Of a DNA stretch of 64,000 bases, positions 1 through 9,682 are shown piece by piece (the first letter of the stretch is position 1; the number at the start of each line of letters is the position of its first letter). Source of the DNA: Brachybacterium timonense. GTDB lineage: Bacteria; Actinomycetota; Actinomycetes; Actinomycetales; Dermabacteraceae. The stretch lies in the NCBI RefSeq assembly GCF_900258505.1, contig NZ_LT984895.1, positions 2,126,479 to 2,190,478 of the forward strand, written 5' to 3'. The notes under the pieces are model-generated. The model worked only from the letters and a program-made list of their open reading frames with translations, searched no databases and had not been told where the DNA came from. A program made the position numbers and the translations under genes.

Positions 1-193
1 ATCACATACACGACACCGAGGCCGATTACCAGGAGGCGACACCCAACATGCTTCCAAAGCATGTCAACACCCCTAAACCCCCAGGTCAAGGCCGAGAACT
101 AGCCGGATCCATACACACAATCTGGCCTATAACCCCCGAACCCACAACACACCCACCAGGAGACCGGACTCCGGCCCGTCAGTGAACCCACGC

Positions 194-242
194 AAAAAAA
201 CCTGAGCCGCGACACCGTCTGTCAACGATGTTGCGACTCAGG
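194..242 (-). terminator. Rho-independent terminator of the initiator tRNA
   Basis: Read on the minus strand, a stem of about 14 bp (arms at 229-242 and 201-214, with G-U pairs) is followed by seven T at 194-200. It lies just past the 3' end of the tRNA. The rest of 1-193 shows no gene that can be supported. Confidence 0.85.
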
Positions 243-249
243 ACATTCG

Positions 250-323
250 TGGCGGGGGCAGGATTTGAACCTACGACCTCCGGGTTATGAGCCCGGCGAG
301 CTACCGAACTGCTCCACCCCGCG
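250..323 (-). tRNA. Initiator tRNA-fMet (anticodon CAT)
   Basis: A 74-nt cloverleaf carries anticodon CAT in a loop closed by three consecutive G-C pairs (GGG/CCC), the initiator hallmark. The first acceptor position is an unpaired C1 x C72, also an initiator feature. The CCA end is not encoded; the discriminator A is followed by CGA. The 221 bases between this tRNA and the UPF0182 stop at 545 show no supported gene. Confidence 0.92.
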
Positions 324-544
324 GCGACGTCGTCCACTCTAGGACGTCTACCCCAGGCGGTCCAGCGCAGCAGGCTCGAACGTGGGACAACACACGTTCA
401 CGGCACGTTCACCATGCGTCGAATCCGCAGAGCCCTGTGCGTCAGTCATCGAGCTGCCGCGCAGCGCGGAACGGGCGCCGCCCGACGCGGCATGTCGGGC
501 GACACCGCCGCATGTCCGCGCCAGCGGTGCTGGAGCGATAAGCG

Positions 545-3500
545 TCAGCCTTCCCCGCCGTCCGATGGGGCCGGGACACTACCGCCAAGTTCCTTGTTCG
601 CCTGGACCGCCCGGTTCAGAGCATCGGACACGCGTTCTTGCGCTTCACCATAGGCAGCCCAGTCGCCCTCAGACATCGCCTTCTCGCCATCCTTCACGGC
701 GGCGTCCATGTCCTTCAGCGCCTGGTCGAGCCGCGCCTGCGGGCTGCCCTGCGCTCCCGCTCCCGGGTCAGCGGGTTGCTCATCCTCAGGCGTCTTCGCC
801 TCGCCTTCGTCGGACACATCGGCTTCGCCGGTCTCCGTGTCTGCGGACCCCGACTGTCCACCGGTGTCGGGCACCGCGGCATCACCTGCAGCCGCACCGG
901 AGTCACCTCCGAAGACCTCGTCGAGGGCTTGATCCAGCGTCGGCGCGAAGCCGATCTTCTCGCCGAAGGAGACCAGCACCATCTGCAAGAGCGGGTACTG
1001 GGTACCGCCACCTGTCGCCGAGGACTGCAGGTACACCGGCTGGACGTACAACAGGCCACCACCCACCGGCAGTGTGAGCAGGTTGCCGTTGATCACCTCG
1101 GAGTTGCCGGACTTCAGCAGGTTCAGTGCCCGCGACACATTCGGCTCGGAGTTGAAGGTCGCCTGCACCTGGCCGGGTCCGTTCACGGGGTTCGACGCCG
1201 GTAGCACGAGCAACGAGAGCTGCCCGTAGTTCTTCGCCGGATTGCCCGCCTCATTCCCCGTCTCGGAGTCCACAGCCAGGAAACCGGTAAGTACGTTCTG
1301 TCCCTGCGCCGGAATGAAGCTGGAGGACAGCGTGAACCGCGGATCATCCATTCCCGGCACCTGCATCGTGAGGTACATCGGCGGCTGCGGGGGCTGCTGC
1401 TGCGTTGTGCCATCAGCGTTGCGGGATGCTGACAGGCGCGGATCGGGCGGCACCTGCCAGAAGTCCTGCTGCCCGAAGAACTCATCAGCATCGGTCACGT
1501 GATAGGTCGCGAGCATCTCGCGCTGCGCCTTGAACAGGTCTGCCGGGTATCGCAGGTGACTCATGAGCTCGCTGGAGATCTCCGATGCAGGCTTCAGCGC
1601 CTGCGGGAACACCTCTTGCCATGCAGCGAGGATCGGGTCCTCGGTGTCCCAGGCGTACAGCGTGACCGAGCCATCGAACGCATCGACGGTGGCCTTCACC
1701 CCGTTGCGCAGATAGTTCGCCTGGGCAACGCGGTGGTTCGCCGCATCACCGGCCTTCGTCTGGGAGTCAGTCACTACCTGGTTCATGTCAGCGGTGCGGG
1801 AGTACGGGTAGCGGTCTGTGGAGGTGAAACCGTCCACGACCCACACCAGTTTCTCGTCCACCACGGCCGGGTAGATCTGCGAGTCCAGCGACAGGAACGG
1901 AGCGACCTCACGTACACGCTGCTGCGGGTCGCGGTCATACAGGATCTGCGACTCGGAGTTCACATAGTTCGAGATCACGATGTTGGGATCACGGAACTTG
2001 ATCGCATATAGCAGGCGGTTGAAGGGGTTGCCGACGTCGGGGCCACCATCGCCGTCGAAGGTCGTGTTGACCTGGGCTCCGGCGTCACCGTCCTCGCCTG
2101 TCCCGGTCTGGTAGTCAAACTCCTCAGGGTTAGCGCCATCCGGGGCGCCGACGATGGAATACTGCGGAGAGTGGCGGCCGAAGTAGATCCGTTCCTCGTA
2201 GGAGCCCAGCGCGCCGCTGCCCGGCACGCCCGACTGCAGGAACCCGGGTTCACCGTCGGCATTGCGCCGGTTGCCGTGAGCGGCTGCGGTCCCGTAGCCG
2301 TGGGTGTACACGATGTGCCGGTTGACCCACGGCTGGTTCACGAGGTCGAACTTATCCGGGCGCAGTTCACGCACCCCGATCACGGTGTCCTGCATCTGCC
2401 CGTCGATCTCGTAGCGGTCGACGGACAGCACACTGTCAAAGCCCCAGTACCGACGGTTCGCCTCACGCTGTTCGAAGGTTGGGCTGACCACGGCCGGATC
2501 CATCAGGCGAATCTGTGCGGTGGTGTCTGCATCGGAGCGCAGCGCACCGGGCTCGGCGTCGGTGGTCGCGGCGTAGGGCACTTCGCGCACGTCGTTGAGA
2601 CCGAATGCGGCACGGGTGGCATCGATGTTTCGCTGGATATAGGGCTGTTCGAGGGCGCGTTCGTTCGGGCCGACGCGGAACTGCTGGATGACCCACGGGT
2701 ATGCGTTGCCCACCACGAGGGTCGACAGCAGCATGAGACCGGCGCCGATCGCGGGGATGCGCCAGTCGGCCCGGACCACCCAGACGATGAAGAGGGCGGC
2801 CACGATCATCCCGGAGATGGCGAGGATGGTCTGCGCCGGGAGGATGGCGTTGATGTCGGTGTACGAAGCGCCATCAAACCGGCTGTGCCGCTCGTTGAGC
2901 AGGCTGTAGCGATGGAACCAGTGCCCCACTCCCAAAAGCAGCACGTACCCGGCTGCGAGGATGCCCAGATGCTGACGAGCACCACGTGTCACCTCCAGCC
3001 CGCTCTCCTGCCCCCAGGCCACACCCCCGTACACGAAGTGCCCGATCAGCGCGCCGACGAGGGCGACCAGAAACACGAACTGCGTAAACGCGATCGCATC
3101 GTCGATGATCGGCAGCTGGAAGACGTAGAAGGAGATGTCCCGTCCGAAAACGGGGTCCTCAGTACCGAACGTCTGCGGGTGGACAAACAGCTGCGCCTCT
3201 TGCCAGCGGCGTGCAGCGGCGAGTCCGCCGAATCCTCCGATCAGTAGCGGCGCGATGACGGTCAGGCCGCGACGCAGCGGATCCACGGCGGCCCGAAACT
3301 GCTCAAGGGCTTCCTGCTCGCGGGTGATCGGCGGATAGACCGGGCGGGACCGGTAGGCGTGACGCAGACTCAGGTACAGCGGCACAGCGAACAGCGCGAA
3401 ACCGATCACGAACAGGATGCCCTGCGTCACCCAGCGGGTCAGCAGCACATCGGTGAAGCCGAGCTGTTCGAACCACAGGTACTTCGTCCAGATTTCGGAA

Positions 3501-3652
3501 GCAAGCACCAGGGTGATCGCGACCGCACCGAGCACGATCGCGGTGATGCCCAGCGGCGTCACTCGAGGCCGCTCCCCGCTGGCTCCGTCCTTCTGTGGTC
3601 GGGGGCGGGGCCGTGGGGCGGAATTGCCCCCGAACGGGGAGGTGAAGCTCAC
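545..3652 (-). CDS. UPF0182 family integral membrane protein
   Basis: A 1035-residue protein of the UPF0182 family, a large membrane protein of unknown function widespread in Actinobacteria. About seven hydrophobic segments lie in the first 315 residues (near 33-55, 70-92, 130-148, 185-205, 228-246, 270-292 and 298-315). A long extracytoplasmic domain follows. The C-terminus has an acidic Gly/Asp/Glu-rich linker (about 900-960) and then a helical, coiled-coil-like tail. The start is GTG at 3652 behind a GAGG element. It is divergent from the PPA1309-type gene, a pairing I recall from other actinobacteria. The family is confident; the function is not known. Confidence 0.93.
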   Translation of the reverse strand: MSFTSPFGGNSAPRPRPRPQKDGASGERPRVTPLGITAIVLGAVAITLVLASEIWTKYLWFEQLGFTDVLLTRWVTQGILFVIGFALFAVPLYLSLRHAYRSRPVYPPITREQEALEQFRAAVDPLRRGLTVIAPLLIGGFGGLAAARRWQEAQLFVHPQTFGTEDPVFGRDISFYVFQLPIIDDAIAFTQFVFLVALVGALIGHFVYGGVAWGQESGLEVTRGARQHLGILAAGYVLLLGVGHWFHRYSLLNERHSRFDGASYTDINAILPAQTILAISGMIVAALFIVWVVRADWRIPAIGAGLMLLSTLVVGNAYPWVIQQFRVGPNERALEQPYIQRNIDATRAAFGLNDVREVPYAATTDAEPGALRSDADTTAQIRLMDPAVVSPTFEQREANRRYWGFDSVLSVDRYEIDGQMQDTVIGVRELRPDKFDLVNQPWVNRHIVYTHGYGTAAAHGNRRNADGEPGFLQSGVPGSGALGSYEERIYFGRHSPQYSIVGAPDGANPEEFDYQTGTGEDGDAGAQVNTTFDGDGGPDVGNPFNRLLYAIKFRDPNIVISNYVNSESQILYDRDPQQRVREVAPFLSLDSQIYPAVVDEKLVWVVDGFTSTDRYPYSRTADMNQVVTDSQTKAGDAANHRVAQANYLRNGVKATVDAFDGSVTLYAWDTEDPILAAWQEVFPQALKPASEISSELMSHLRYPADLFKAQREMLATYHVTDADEFFGQQDFWQVPPDPRLSASRNADGTTQQQPPQPPMYLTMQVPGMDDPRFTLSSSFIPAQGQNVLTGFLAVDSETGNEAGNPAKNYGQLSLLVLPASNPVNGPGQVQATFNSEPNVSRALNLLKSGNSEVINGNLLTLPVGGGLLYVQPVYLQSSATGGGTQYPLLQMVLVSFGEKIGFAPTLDQALDEVFGGDSGAAAGDAAVPDTGGQSGSADTETGEADVSDEGEAKTPEDEQPADPGAGAQGSPQARLDQALKDMDAAVKDGEKAMSEGDWAAYGEAQERVSDALNRAVQANKELGGSVPAPSDGGEG

Positions 3653-3798
3653 GGACGGACCTCGGTGATGTCAAGCGGCGTTCTCTGTGATGCACGGCCA
3701 CGGTGGCGGCATCGGGTGCGCCGGGGCGGGTAAGTTGGAGTCCTCCGCCATCGGCGGCGACTCCCCCATTGTGTCAGGGTGACCCGGGAAGGACCCCC

Positions 3799-4542
3799 AT
3801 GCAGGAGCAACCGTCCGATAACGTTCGCGCGTCCCAGACTCCCGTCGGCGATGCCTCGGCTCCGCGGCACGGCGCTATCAGCGCATCTGGCGCTGACGCT
3901 GAGCTCGATCCGACAACCGCCGGTCTTGCCGCGGCCGTATTGGAGATCGCTCGCCATGTCGAGGACTCCCTCGCTGGGTCGGCGGCTTCCGTCAGTGCGC
4001 CTCCGCGATTCTTCGCGCTGGTGAGCACCGCACAGATGCTGGAAGCCCAGCCGGCTCTCGCCTCTGTACTCGGCGAGGACGCCGCGATGATGCTGGCATC
4101 CGATCCCCATCACCTCACCTCTGTCGAGCTCGAGCCAGAAAGCACCGCTGCCTCGGGAGCATCGGCACCGACGGACCCGCTGCAGGCCTTGGAGCAGGTC
4201 GCGTGGCCGCAGCCTTCCAGCGGCGGCGCGATGGTGTGCGACCTGGCCGCCGACCATTGGTCGATCCCCGCCGACAACGCCGCGCCTGCCACGTCGAGCA
4301 CAGCGTCGACGCCCGGTATCAGCACCGATGTCGATGCTCTGCGGTCACGTCTGGGTACGGGCCGACTCCGGGTGATCATCGCCTCTCTTGCCGACGGAAC
4401 CACCTGGACCGCACTGCAGCCCCAGAGTCACGCCGACGGCCCGGGCCAGGGCGAACAGTTCATGGGGCCCGCCCTGATGCCTGAGTTGACCGCGGCGCTC
4501 GCCGATAGCGTCGCCGCTGACGGGGTCGAGCAGGCCACCTGA
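3799..4542 (+). CDS. PPA1309 family protein
   Basis: A 247-residue soluble protein without signal peptide or membrane segments. It resembles the actinobacterial PPA1309 family, whose function is unknown. The middle carries the motif FFALVSTAQML, and the C-terminal half contains a DGTTWTALQ stretch. An upstream in-frame ATG exists at 3703, but ATG 3799 has a strong GGGAAGGA ribosome-binding site and matches the family N-terminus, so it was chosen. The gene is divergent from UPF0182 with about 146 bp of shared upstream sequence, so the two may be co-regulated. Confidence 0.75.
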   Translation: MQEQPSDNVRASQTPVGDASAPRHGAISASGADAELDPTTAGLAAAVLEIARHVEDSLAGSAASVSAPPRFFALVSTAQMLEAQPALASVLGEDAAMMLASDPHHLTSVELEPESTAASGASAPTDPLQALEQVAWPQPSSGGAMVCDLAADHWSIPADNAAPATSSTASTPGISTDVDALRSRLGTGRLRVIIASLADGTTWTALQPQSHADGPGQGEQFMGPALMPELTAALADSVAADGVEQAT

Positions 4543-4679
4543 CCACACCAGCGGCGGCCGCCCTGACTGGAACAGCTCGTGGGCCACGAGAAGTGAGCAC
4601 CTGGTGGAGGCCCCGGCCGCCACCCTCCAGGTGCGATGGCTACGGGCCCAGCGCACCAGCACAATTGGCAGCCCCGAGA

Positions 4680-4708
4680 GCCGCCCTCCAGGTGAACTGT
4701 CGGGCGGC
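4680..4708. terminator. Possible bidirectional terminator hairpin
   Basis: GCCGCCC and GGGCGGC form a 7-bp stem with a 15-nt loop between two convergent genes. There is no T-run, so the assignment rests on position alone. Confidence 0.3.
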
Positions 4709-4769
4709 CCTCACGAGATGGCCACGTACCGCCACTCGAACAGCTTCGCAGTCGCGCGCCCCGGGCGCC

Positions 4770-5273
4770 TCAGGCCACCACAGGATCGCGGTCATCGACC
4801 ACGCTGTCGGCATCCTCGCGAGAGATCGCGAAGTCGACACCGTCCGTGTTCTCGTGACCGGGTTTGATGATTTCGCCGGTCTGCTCGTCGATGTCCGGGG
4901 TGTCGACCTGGCGCAGTGACTTCACGAAGTTCGTCGTGCCGAAAGTGAGGTCATGACCGATGGCGTCGGCGTTGATCGAGAGGTTGAAACGCTGCGTGCC
5001 AGAGTCGTCGGTCCACTCCTGAGAGCTCAAACGCCCGGTGACGATGAGCGGTTGCCCCTTCTTCACGGACCGCAACACGTTGCGGGCGAGCGCGCGACGC
5101 GCCCACACAGTGATGAACTCAGTCTTGCGGTCGGTGTAGTCATCCTTATCAGAGTCGTAGTAGCGCGAGGTGACGGCAATGCGCACCTTGGCGGAGGTGG
5201 TGCCGTCGCTGCGCTGGATCACGTCGGCGTCGGCCGTGGCGTTCCCCATGACGGTGGTGCGGATGTCTCGCAT
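4770..5273 (-). CDS. ssb: Single-stranded DNA-binding protein paralogue
   Basis: A 167-residue protein with an N-terminal OB-fold of the bacterial SSB type: a VMGNATADADV strand, KVRIAVTSRYYD, EFITVWARRALARNV and VTGRLSSQEW span about residues 6-95. Actinobacterial housekeeping SSB usually has a glycine-rich linker, an acidic DDxPF-type tip, and lies next to rpsF. Here the tail is short, ends DDRDPVVA, and rpsF is absent, so this looks like a second SSB (SsbB-like) rather than the replication one. The start is ATG 5273 with GGAAGGA upstream; a longer in-frame start at 5315 lacks a site. Binding of ssDNA is inferred from the family. Confidence 0.85.
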   Translation of the reverse strand: MRDIRTTVMGNATADADVIQRSDGTTSAKVRIAVTSRYYDSDKDDYTDRKTEFITVWARRALARNVLRSVKKGQPLIVTGRLSSQEWTDDSGTQRFNLSINADAIGHDLTFGTTNFVKSLRQVDTPDIDEQTGEIIKPGHENTDGVDFAISREDADSVVDDRDPVVA

Positions 5274-5540
5274 GATCGTTCCTTCCGTGTCGGCCGGACT
5301 CTCCGGCTCCGGCACTCGCCGGTCCCCTCACTGTTCCCGAGCGAGCACGCCGCCCAGAAGGACGCGACGAGATTCGTGGACAAGCGCGCATGGGGAGGAA
5401 CAGGGGACGGGCAGGGGACGGGCGCGGCGCGGAACCACGCTGGGGAGACAGAAGCGGTCCGGGGAGGTGAGCACGCTCAGGGAAGGAAGAGCCCCGAAGG
5501 AGGCCACCGAGCAGGTAACACATGCGCCGGATGACAGCAC

Positions 5541-5568
5541 AGCGGCCGCCCCTGGCGGGACGGCCGCT
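5541..5568 (-). terminator. Likely terminator downstream of sodA
   Basis: An 8-bp perfect stem (AGCGGCCG/CGGCCGCT, 12-nt loop) lies 60 bases past the sodA stop. The T-tract is weak. The rest of the 354-base gap 5274-5627 is the ssb upstream region; it contains a short repeat of GGGGACGGGC near 5403-5421 and no supported gene. Confidence 0.5.
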
Positions 5569-5627
5569 TGCTTCTGACTCAGCGCGCTGTGCTCAGCGAA
5601 TACTCAGCACGGCTCTACGCTGCATGA

Positions 5628-6254
5628 TCAGGCCGGGGTGACCAGGCCCGAGGCGTTGCTGCGGGCGTTCTCGAAGCGCTTCTGCACGTCAGCCCAGTTC
5701 ACGATGTTCCAGATCGCCTTGACGTAGTCCGCCTTGACGTTCTGGTAGTCGAGGTAGAAGGCGTGCTCCCACATGTCGAGCTGGAACAGCGGCACAGTGG
5801 CCACGGGCACACCGTTCTGCTGGTCGTAGAACTGCTCGATCACGAGGTTGCCACCCGCGGGCTCGTAGGCGAGCACGGCCCAGCCGGAGCCCTGGATGCC
5901 CAGCGCAGCAGCGGTGAAGTGGGCGCGGAACGCGTCGAAGGAACCGAAGTACTCGTCGATCGCGGCCGCCAGCTCGCCGGTCGGCTTGTCGCCGCCCTCA
6001 GGCGAGAGGTTCTTCCAGAAGATGGAGTGGTTGGTGTGGCCACCCAGGTTGAAGGCGAGATCCTTCGACAGCTGGTTGACGGTGCCGAAGTCCTGCGCCT
6101 CACGAGCTGCTGCGAGCTTCTCCAGTGCAGTGTTCGCACCCTTGACGTAGGTAGCGTGGTGCTTGGAGTGGTGCAGCTCCATGATCTGGCCGGAGATATG
6201 GGGCGCGAGCGCGCCGTAGTCGTAGTCCAGATCGGGAAGGGTGTACTCAGCCAT
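5628..6254 (-). CDS. sodA: Superoxide dismutase, Mn/Fe family
   Basis: A 208-residue cytoplasmic superoxide dismutase converting superoxide to hydrogen peroxide and oxygen. Metal ligands are visible: the first His in MELHHSKHH (about 26-31), the second in [10 protein letters not shown] (about 74-83), and the Asp and His of LDMWEHAFY near the C-terminus. Length is normal for the family. The track extends upstream, but ATG 6254 has a textbook CTGAGGAGGATCG site and begins with the family-typical MAEYTLPDL, so the extra 63 residues are rejected. Whether it uses Mn or Fe cannot be decided from these motifs. The gene is monocistronic with its own downstream hairpin. Confidence 0.96.
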   Translation of the reverse strand: MAEYTLPDLDYDYGALAPHISGQIMELHHSKHHATYVKGANTALEKLAAAREAQDFGTVNQLSKDLAFNLGGHTNHSIFWKNLSPEGGDKPTGELAAAIDEYFGSFDAFRAHFTAAALGIQGSGWAVLAYEPAGGNLVIEQFYDQQNGVPVATVPLFQLDMWEHAFYLDYQNVKADYVKAIWNIVNWADVQKRFENARSNASGLVTPA

Positions 6255-6601
6255 GTCGATCCTCCTCAGGGTCGGTGGTGCACCCGCCAGGGCGGATGCC
6301 TCGCCTCCCATCCTTGCATTGATCGGGGATAGGCGACACTTCCCATGCGTGGACGGGCCGGCAGGTCGGTGCCGACGATGGCGCTGATGCTGGTGAAAGC
6401 GCATGCTCTGAGCAACACCGGCCCCACTCACGACCGGCACCACTTGATAACAGAGCTAACGTAGGGTGAGACGTGCCGACGATGGGCCAATGGAGGGCAC
6501 AGGCACATCGGTCGAGTCCGCACCCACGTGCACTGGGTGTTGCTCGCTAAACTGTCCTCCGGCGCACTCGGACTGGTGGTCCTCATGATCCCCCGCGCCG
6601 A

Positions 6602-7289
<688 letters not shown>

Positions 7290-7413
7290 ACCGGGGATCC
7301 TGCCATGCCCTGCACCGCCAGCCTCGATCGTCGGGACCGATGGCGCAGGCGGCCTGGCCATTGTGTCCGTAGGCTGGTGACAGCGATATGCACCGCCGCC
7401 ACAGGAGACTTCG

Positions 7414-9537
7414 ATGCTGAACACCGGTGACCGTACCCGCGCCGACCTTGACCCCTTACTCACCCCATGGAAAATCGGAAACGTCGAGATCAAGAACCGG
7501 GTGGTTCTCACCTCCATGGGTGGAACAAACCTGTTCGGGTGGATGGAGAAGAACCACTTCGATCAAGCCGGCGCAGATTTCATGCGCACCGTCGCGGAGA
7601 ACGAAGTCGGCCTAGTGCTACCCGGCTGTCAAGCCATCTACAACCCGATCGGCGGACAGTGGCTGCACCGCAACAAGAAGATGTACCGCGATCTCGCCGA
7701 GTGGATGCCGCAGCTGCACCGCACTGGTGCAAAACTGTTCGTACAGCTCACCGCCGGATTCGGCCGCTCCTTCGCCATCAGCGAGATGATGGAGAAAATC
7801 GCGATGAACCCCGCGCTGAAGAAGGTAGCCAAGCCCATCCTGGACATCGACAAGGTGATGGCTGCCCCCAGCCCCACCCCGAACCGGTGGTCGGATAAGG
7901 TCAGCTCCCGCGAGATGACCCTAGAGGAGATCCAAGAGTTCATCGACTCGTTCGCTGAAACATCCGCGCTTCTGCAGGAAGCCGGCGTAGACGGCGTCGA
8001 GATCCACGCGGTGCATGAGGGCTATCTGCTGGACCAGTTCGCAATGCCATACACGAACCACCGCACCGACCAGTACGGCGGCAGCCTCGAGAACCGGCTG
8101 CGCTTCGCCACCGACATCGTCAAAGCCATCAAGGCTCGCTGCGGGAAGGAATTCCCTGTCTCCCTGCGCTATTCGGTGACCAGCAAGACGAAGGGCTTCA
8201 ACGAAGGGGCCCTGCCCGGCGAAGAGTTCACCGAAGCAGGTCGCACGCTCGAGGAATCCGAGAAAGCCGCCAGGATCCTGCAGGACGCCGGCTACGACAT
8301 GCTCAACTGCGACAACGGCACCTACGACGCCTGGTACTGGGCCCACCCGCCGATCTACATGCCCGAGAACTGCAACCTGGCCGATGTGGAGCACATCCGA
8401 AAGTTCGTGGACATTCCAGTGGTGTGCGCGGGCCGCATGGACCCGTACGTGGGCGCCGACTCTGTTGCCGCCGGCCGCATCGATGCCGTCGGCTTCGCCC
8501 GCAGCTTCCTGGCTGATCCCGCATGGTTTGCCAAGCTCATCGCTGATAAGCCCGAGGATGTGCGCCCCTGCATCTACTGCCATTTGGGCTGCTTCAACAT
8601 GGCCAGCTGGAAGGGTGTGCCGAATGTTCAGTCCCTCGGCGATTCACTGAACCTCTCGCGCTGCGCGGTTAATGCCGAGACCATGCAGAAGAACCGCCAC
8701 TACATCAAGAAGACCTCGTCCGCGAAGCGCGTAGTCATCGTCGGTGGTGGCATCGCCGGTATGGAATGTGCCCGCGTGCTCACCGAGCGCGGTCACACCC
8801 CCGTGATCTACGAGTCGAGTGATCACCTGGGCGGGGTCGTGGCAGCGTCGGCGAAGGAAGAGTCCAAAGCCCCGATGGGGTCGTTGCTGAACTGGTTCAC
8901 CCGCGAGATGGAACGCCTGAACGTCGACGTGCACCTGAACACCCCGGTGCTGCCCGGCAAGGACGGAGCTCTTGTGCTCACGGACGGCACCCAGATCGCC
9001 AGCGGCGATGACCACGTGGTGATCGCCACCGGTTCCACCGCGAAGAAACTGCCGATCCCGGGATTCGATCACGCGATCGACGCGATCGACTTCCTGCACG
9101 GAAAGGCGGACGTCGGCCAGAAGGTCGTGGTGCTCGGCGGCGGCGTGACCGGCTGCGAGCTTGCGTACGACCTGCATCATCACAAGGGCAAGGAGCCGGT
9201 GATCGTGGAGATGAAGCACGATCTGATCGCCCAGGAGGGCATCTGCCTGGCGAACTCCTCCTACCTGCGCGATTACTTCGCGCTGCACAAGGTGCCGGTG
9301 CATCTGGAGACTCAGGTGCAGCGTATTGAGGACGGCACCGTGATCTGTACGCAGGCAGACGGCACCCCCGTGTCGATCCCGTGCGATTCGGTGATCTCCG
9401 CCGTTGGGTACACGCCGCAGCCTCTGGATGCGAAGCGCTCTCGCAAGCGCACTCACATCATCGGTGACTGCGACGAGATCGGTAACGTCAAAACCGCTGT
9501 GTGGTCCGCCTACAAGGCGGCCATGAAGATCGACTGA
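7414..9537 (+). CDS. Flavin/Fe-S NAD(P)H oxidoreductase (2,4-dienoyl-CoA reductase / enoate reductase type)
   Basis: A 707-residue two-part enzyme. Residues 10-380 form an old-yellow-enzyme FMN barrel with the signature EIHAVHEGYLLDQF followed by YGGSLENRLRF. Cys386, 389, 393 and 417 would bind a 4Fe-4S cluster. From 439 comes an FAD/NAD(P)H domain with VIVGGGIAGME and a second nucleotide fold VVVLGGGVTGCE. This is the architecture of 2,4-dienoyl-CoA reductase, 2-enoate reductase and BaiCD/BaiH-like enzymes, which reduce C=C bonds next to a carbonyl. Two oddities are about 20 extra residues near 120-165 and an enlarged last Cys spacing. ATG 7414 follows ACAGGAGAC. The gene is divergent from the HAD gene and monocistronic. 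The substrate is not predictable. Confidence 0.87.
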   Translation: MLNTGDRTRADLDPLLTPWKIGNVEIKNRVVLTSMGGTNLFGWMEKNHFDQAGADFMRTVAENEVGLVLPGCQAIYNPIGGQWLHRNKKMYRDLAEWMPQLHRTGAKLFVQLTAGFGRSFAISEMMEKIAMNPALKKVAKPILDIDKVMAAPSPTPNRWSDKVSSREMTLEEIQEFIDSFAETSALLQEAGVDGVEIHAVHEGYLLDQFAMPYTNHRTDQYGGSLENRLRFATDIVKAIKARCGKEFPVSLRYSVTSKTKGFNEGALPGEEFTEAGRTLEESEKAARILQDAGYDMLNCDNGTYDAWYWAHPPIYMPENCNLADVEHIRKFVDIPVVCAGRMDPYVGADSVAAGRIDAVGFARSFLADPAWFAKLIADKPEDVRPCIYCHLGCFNMASWKGVPNVQSLGDSLNLSRCAVNAETMQKNRHYIKKTSSAKRVVIVGGGIAGMECARVLTERGHTPVIYESSDHLGGVVAASAKEESKAPMGSLLNWFTREMERLNVDVHLNTPVLPGKDGALVLTDGTQIASGDDHVVIATGSTAKKLPIPGFDHAIDAIDFLHGKADVGQKVVVLGGGVTGCELAYDLHHHKGKEPVIVEMKHDLIAQEGICLANSSYLRDYFALHKVPVHLETQVQRIEDGTVICTQADGTPVSIPCDSVISAVGYTPQPLDAKRSRKRTHIIGDCDEIGNVKTAVWSAYKAAMKID

Positions 9538-9547
9538 CCAACAGTCG

Positions 9548-9601
9548 CCAGACACAGACTGGCCGGGCGTCCGCACGCCAGGCGCCCGGCCACGCGTCTG
9601 G
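9548..9601 (+). terminator. Nested hairpin terminator after the oxidoreductase
   Basis: An outer CCAGAC/GTCTGG pair encloses a perfect 9-bp stem GGCCGGGCG/CGCCCGGCC (9561-9569 and 9583-9591), beginning 11 bases after the stop. No T-run follows. Confidence 0.5.
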
Positions 9602-9670
9602 CGTGCCCAGCTGTGCACCCGCGATGGGGCACGCACGGGCCTGCTGGGCCGACGGGTCAGTGTGGAAGGC

Positions 9671-9676
9671 TAGAGT
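9671..9676 (+). promoter_or_regulatory. -10 box, probable leaderless promoter of the orn fusion
   Basis: TAGAGT ends 6 nt before GTG 9683, and there is no ribosome-binding site, which places the transcript start on the start codon. Confidence 0.55.
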
Positions 9677-9682
9677 GATCAG

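Noticed and set aside
2171-3247. 358-codon plus-strand ORF inside UPF0182
   Set aside because: Antisense shadow rich in His, Asp and Gly without any fold or start signal.
5316-5577. Small ORFs in the ssb upstream region
   Set aside because: No ribosome-binding site, Arg/Gly-rich and overlapping the ssb promoter region and the sodA terminator.
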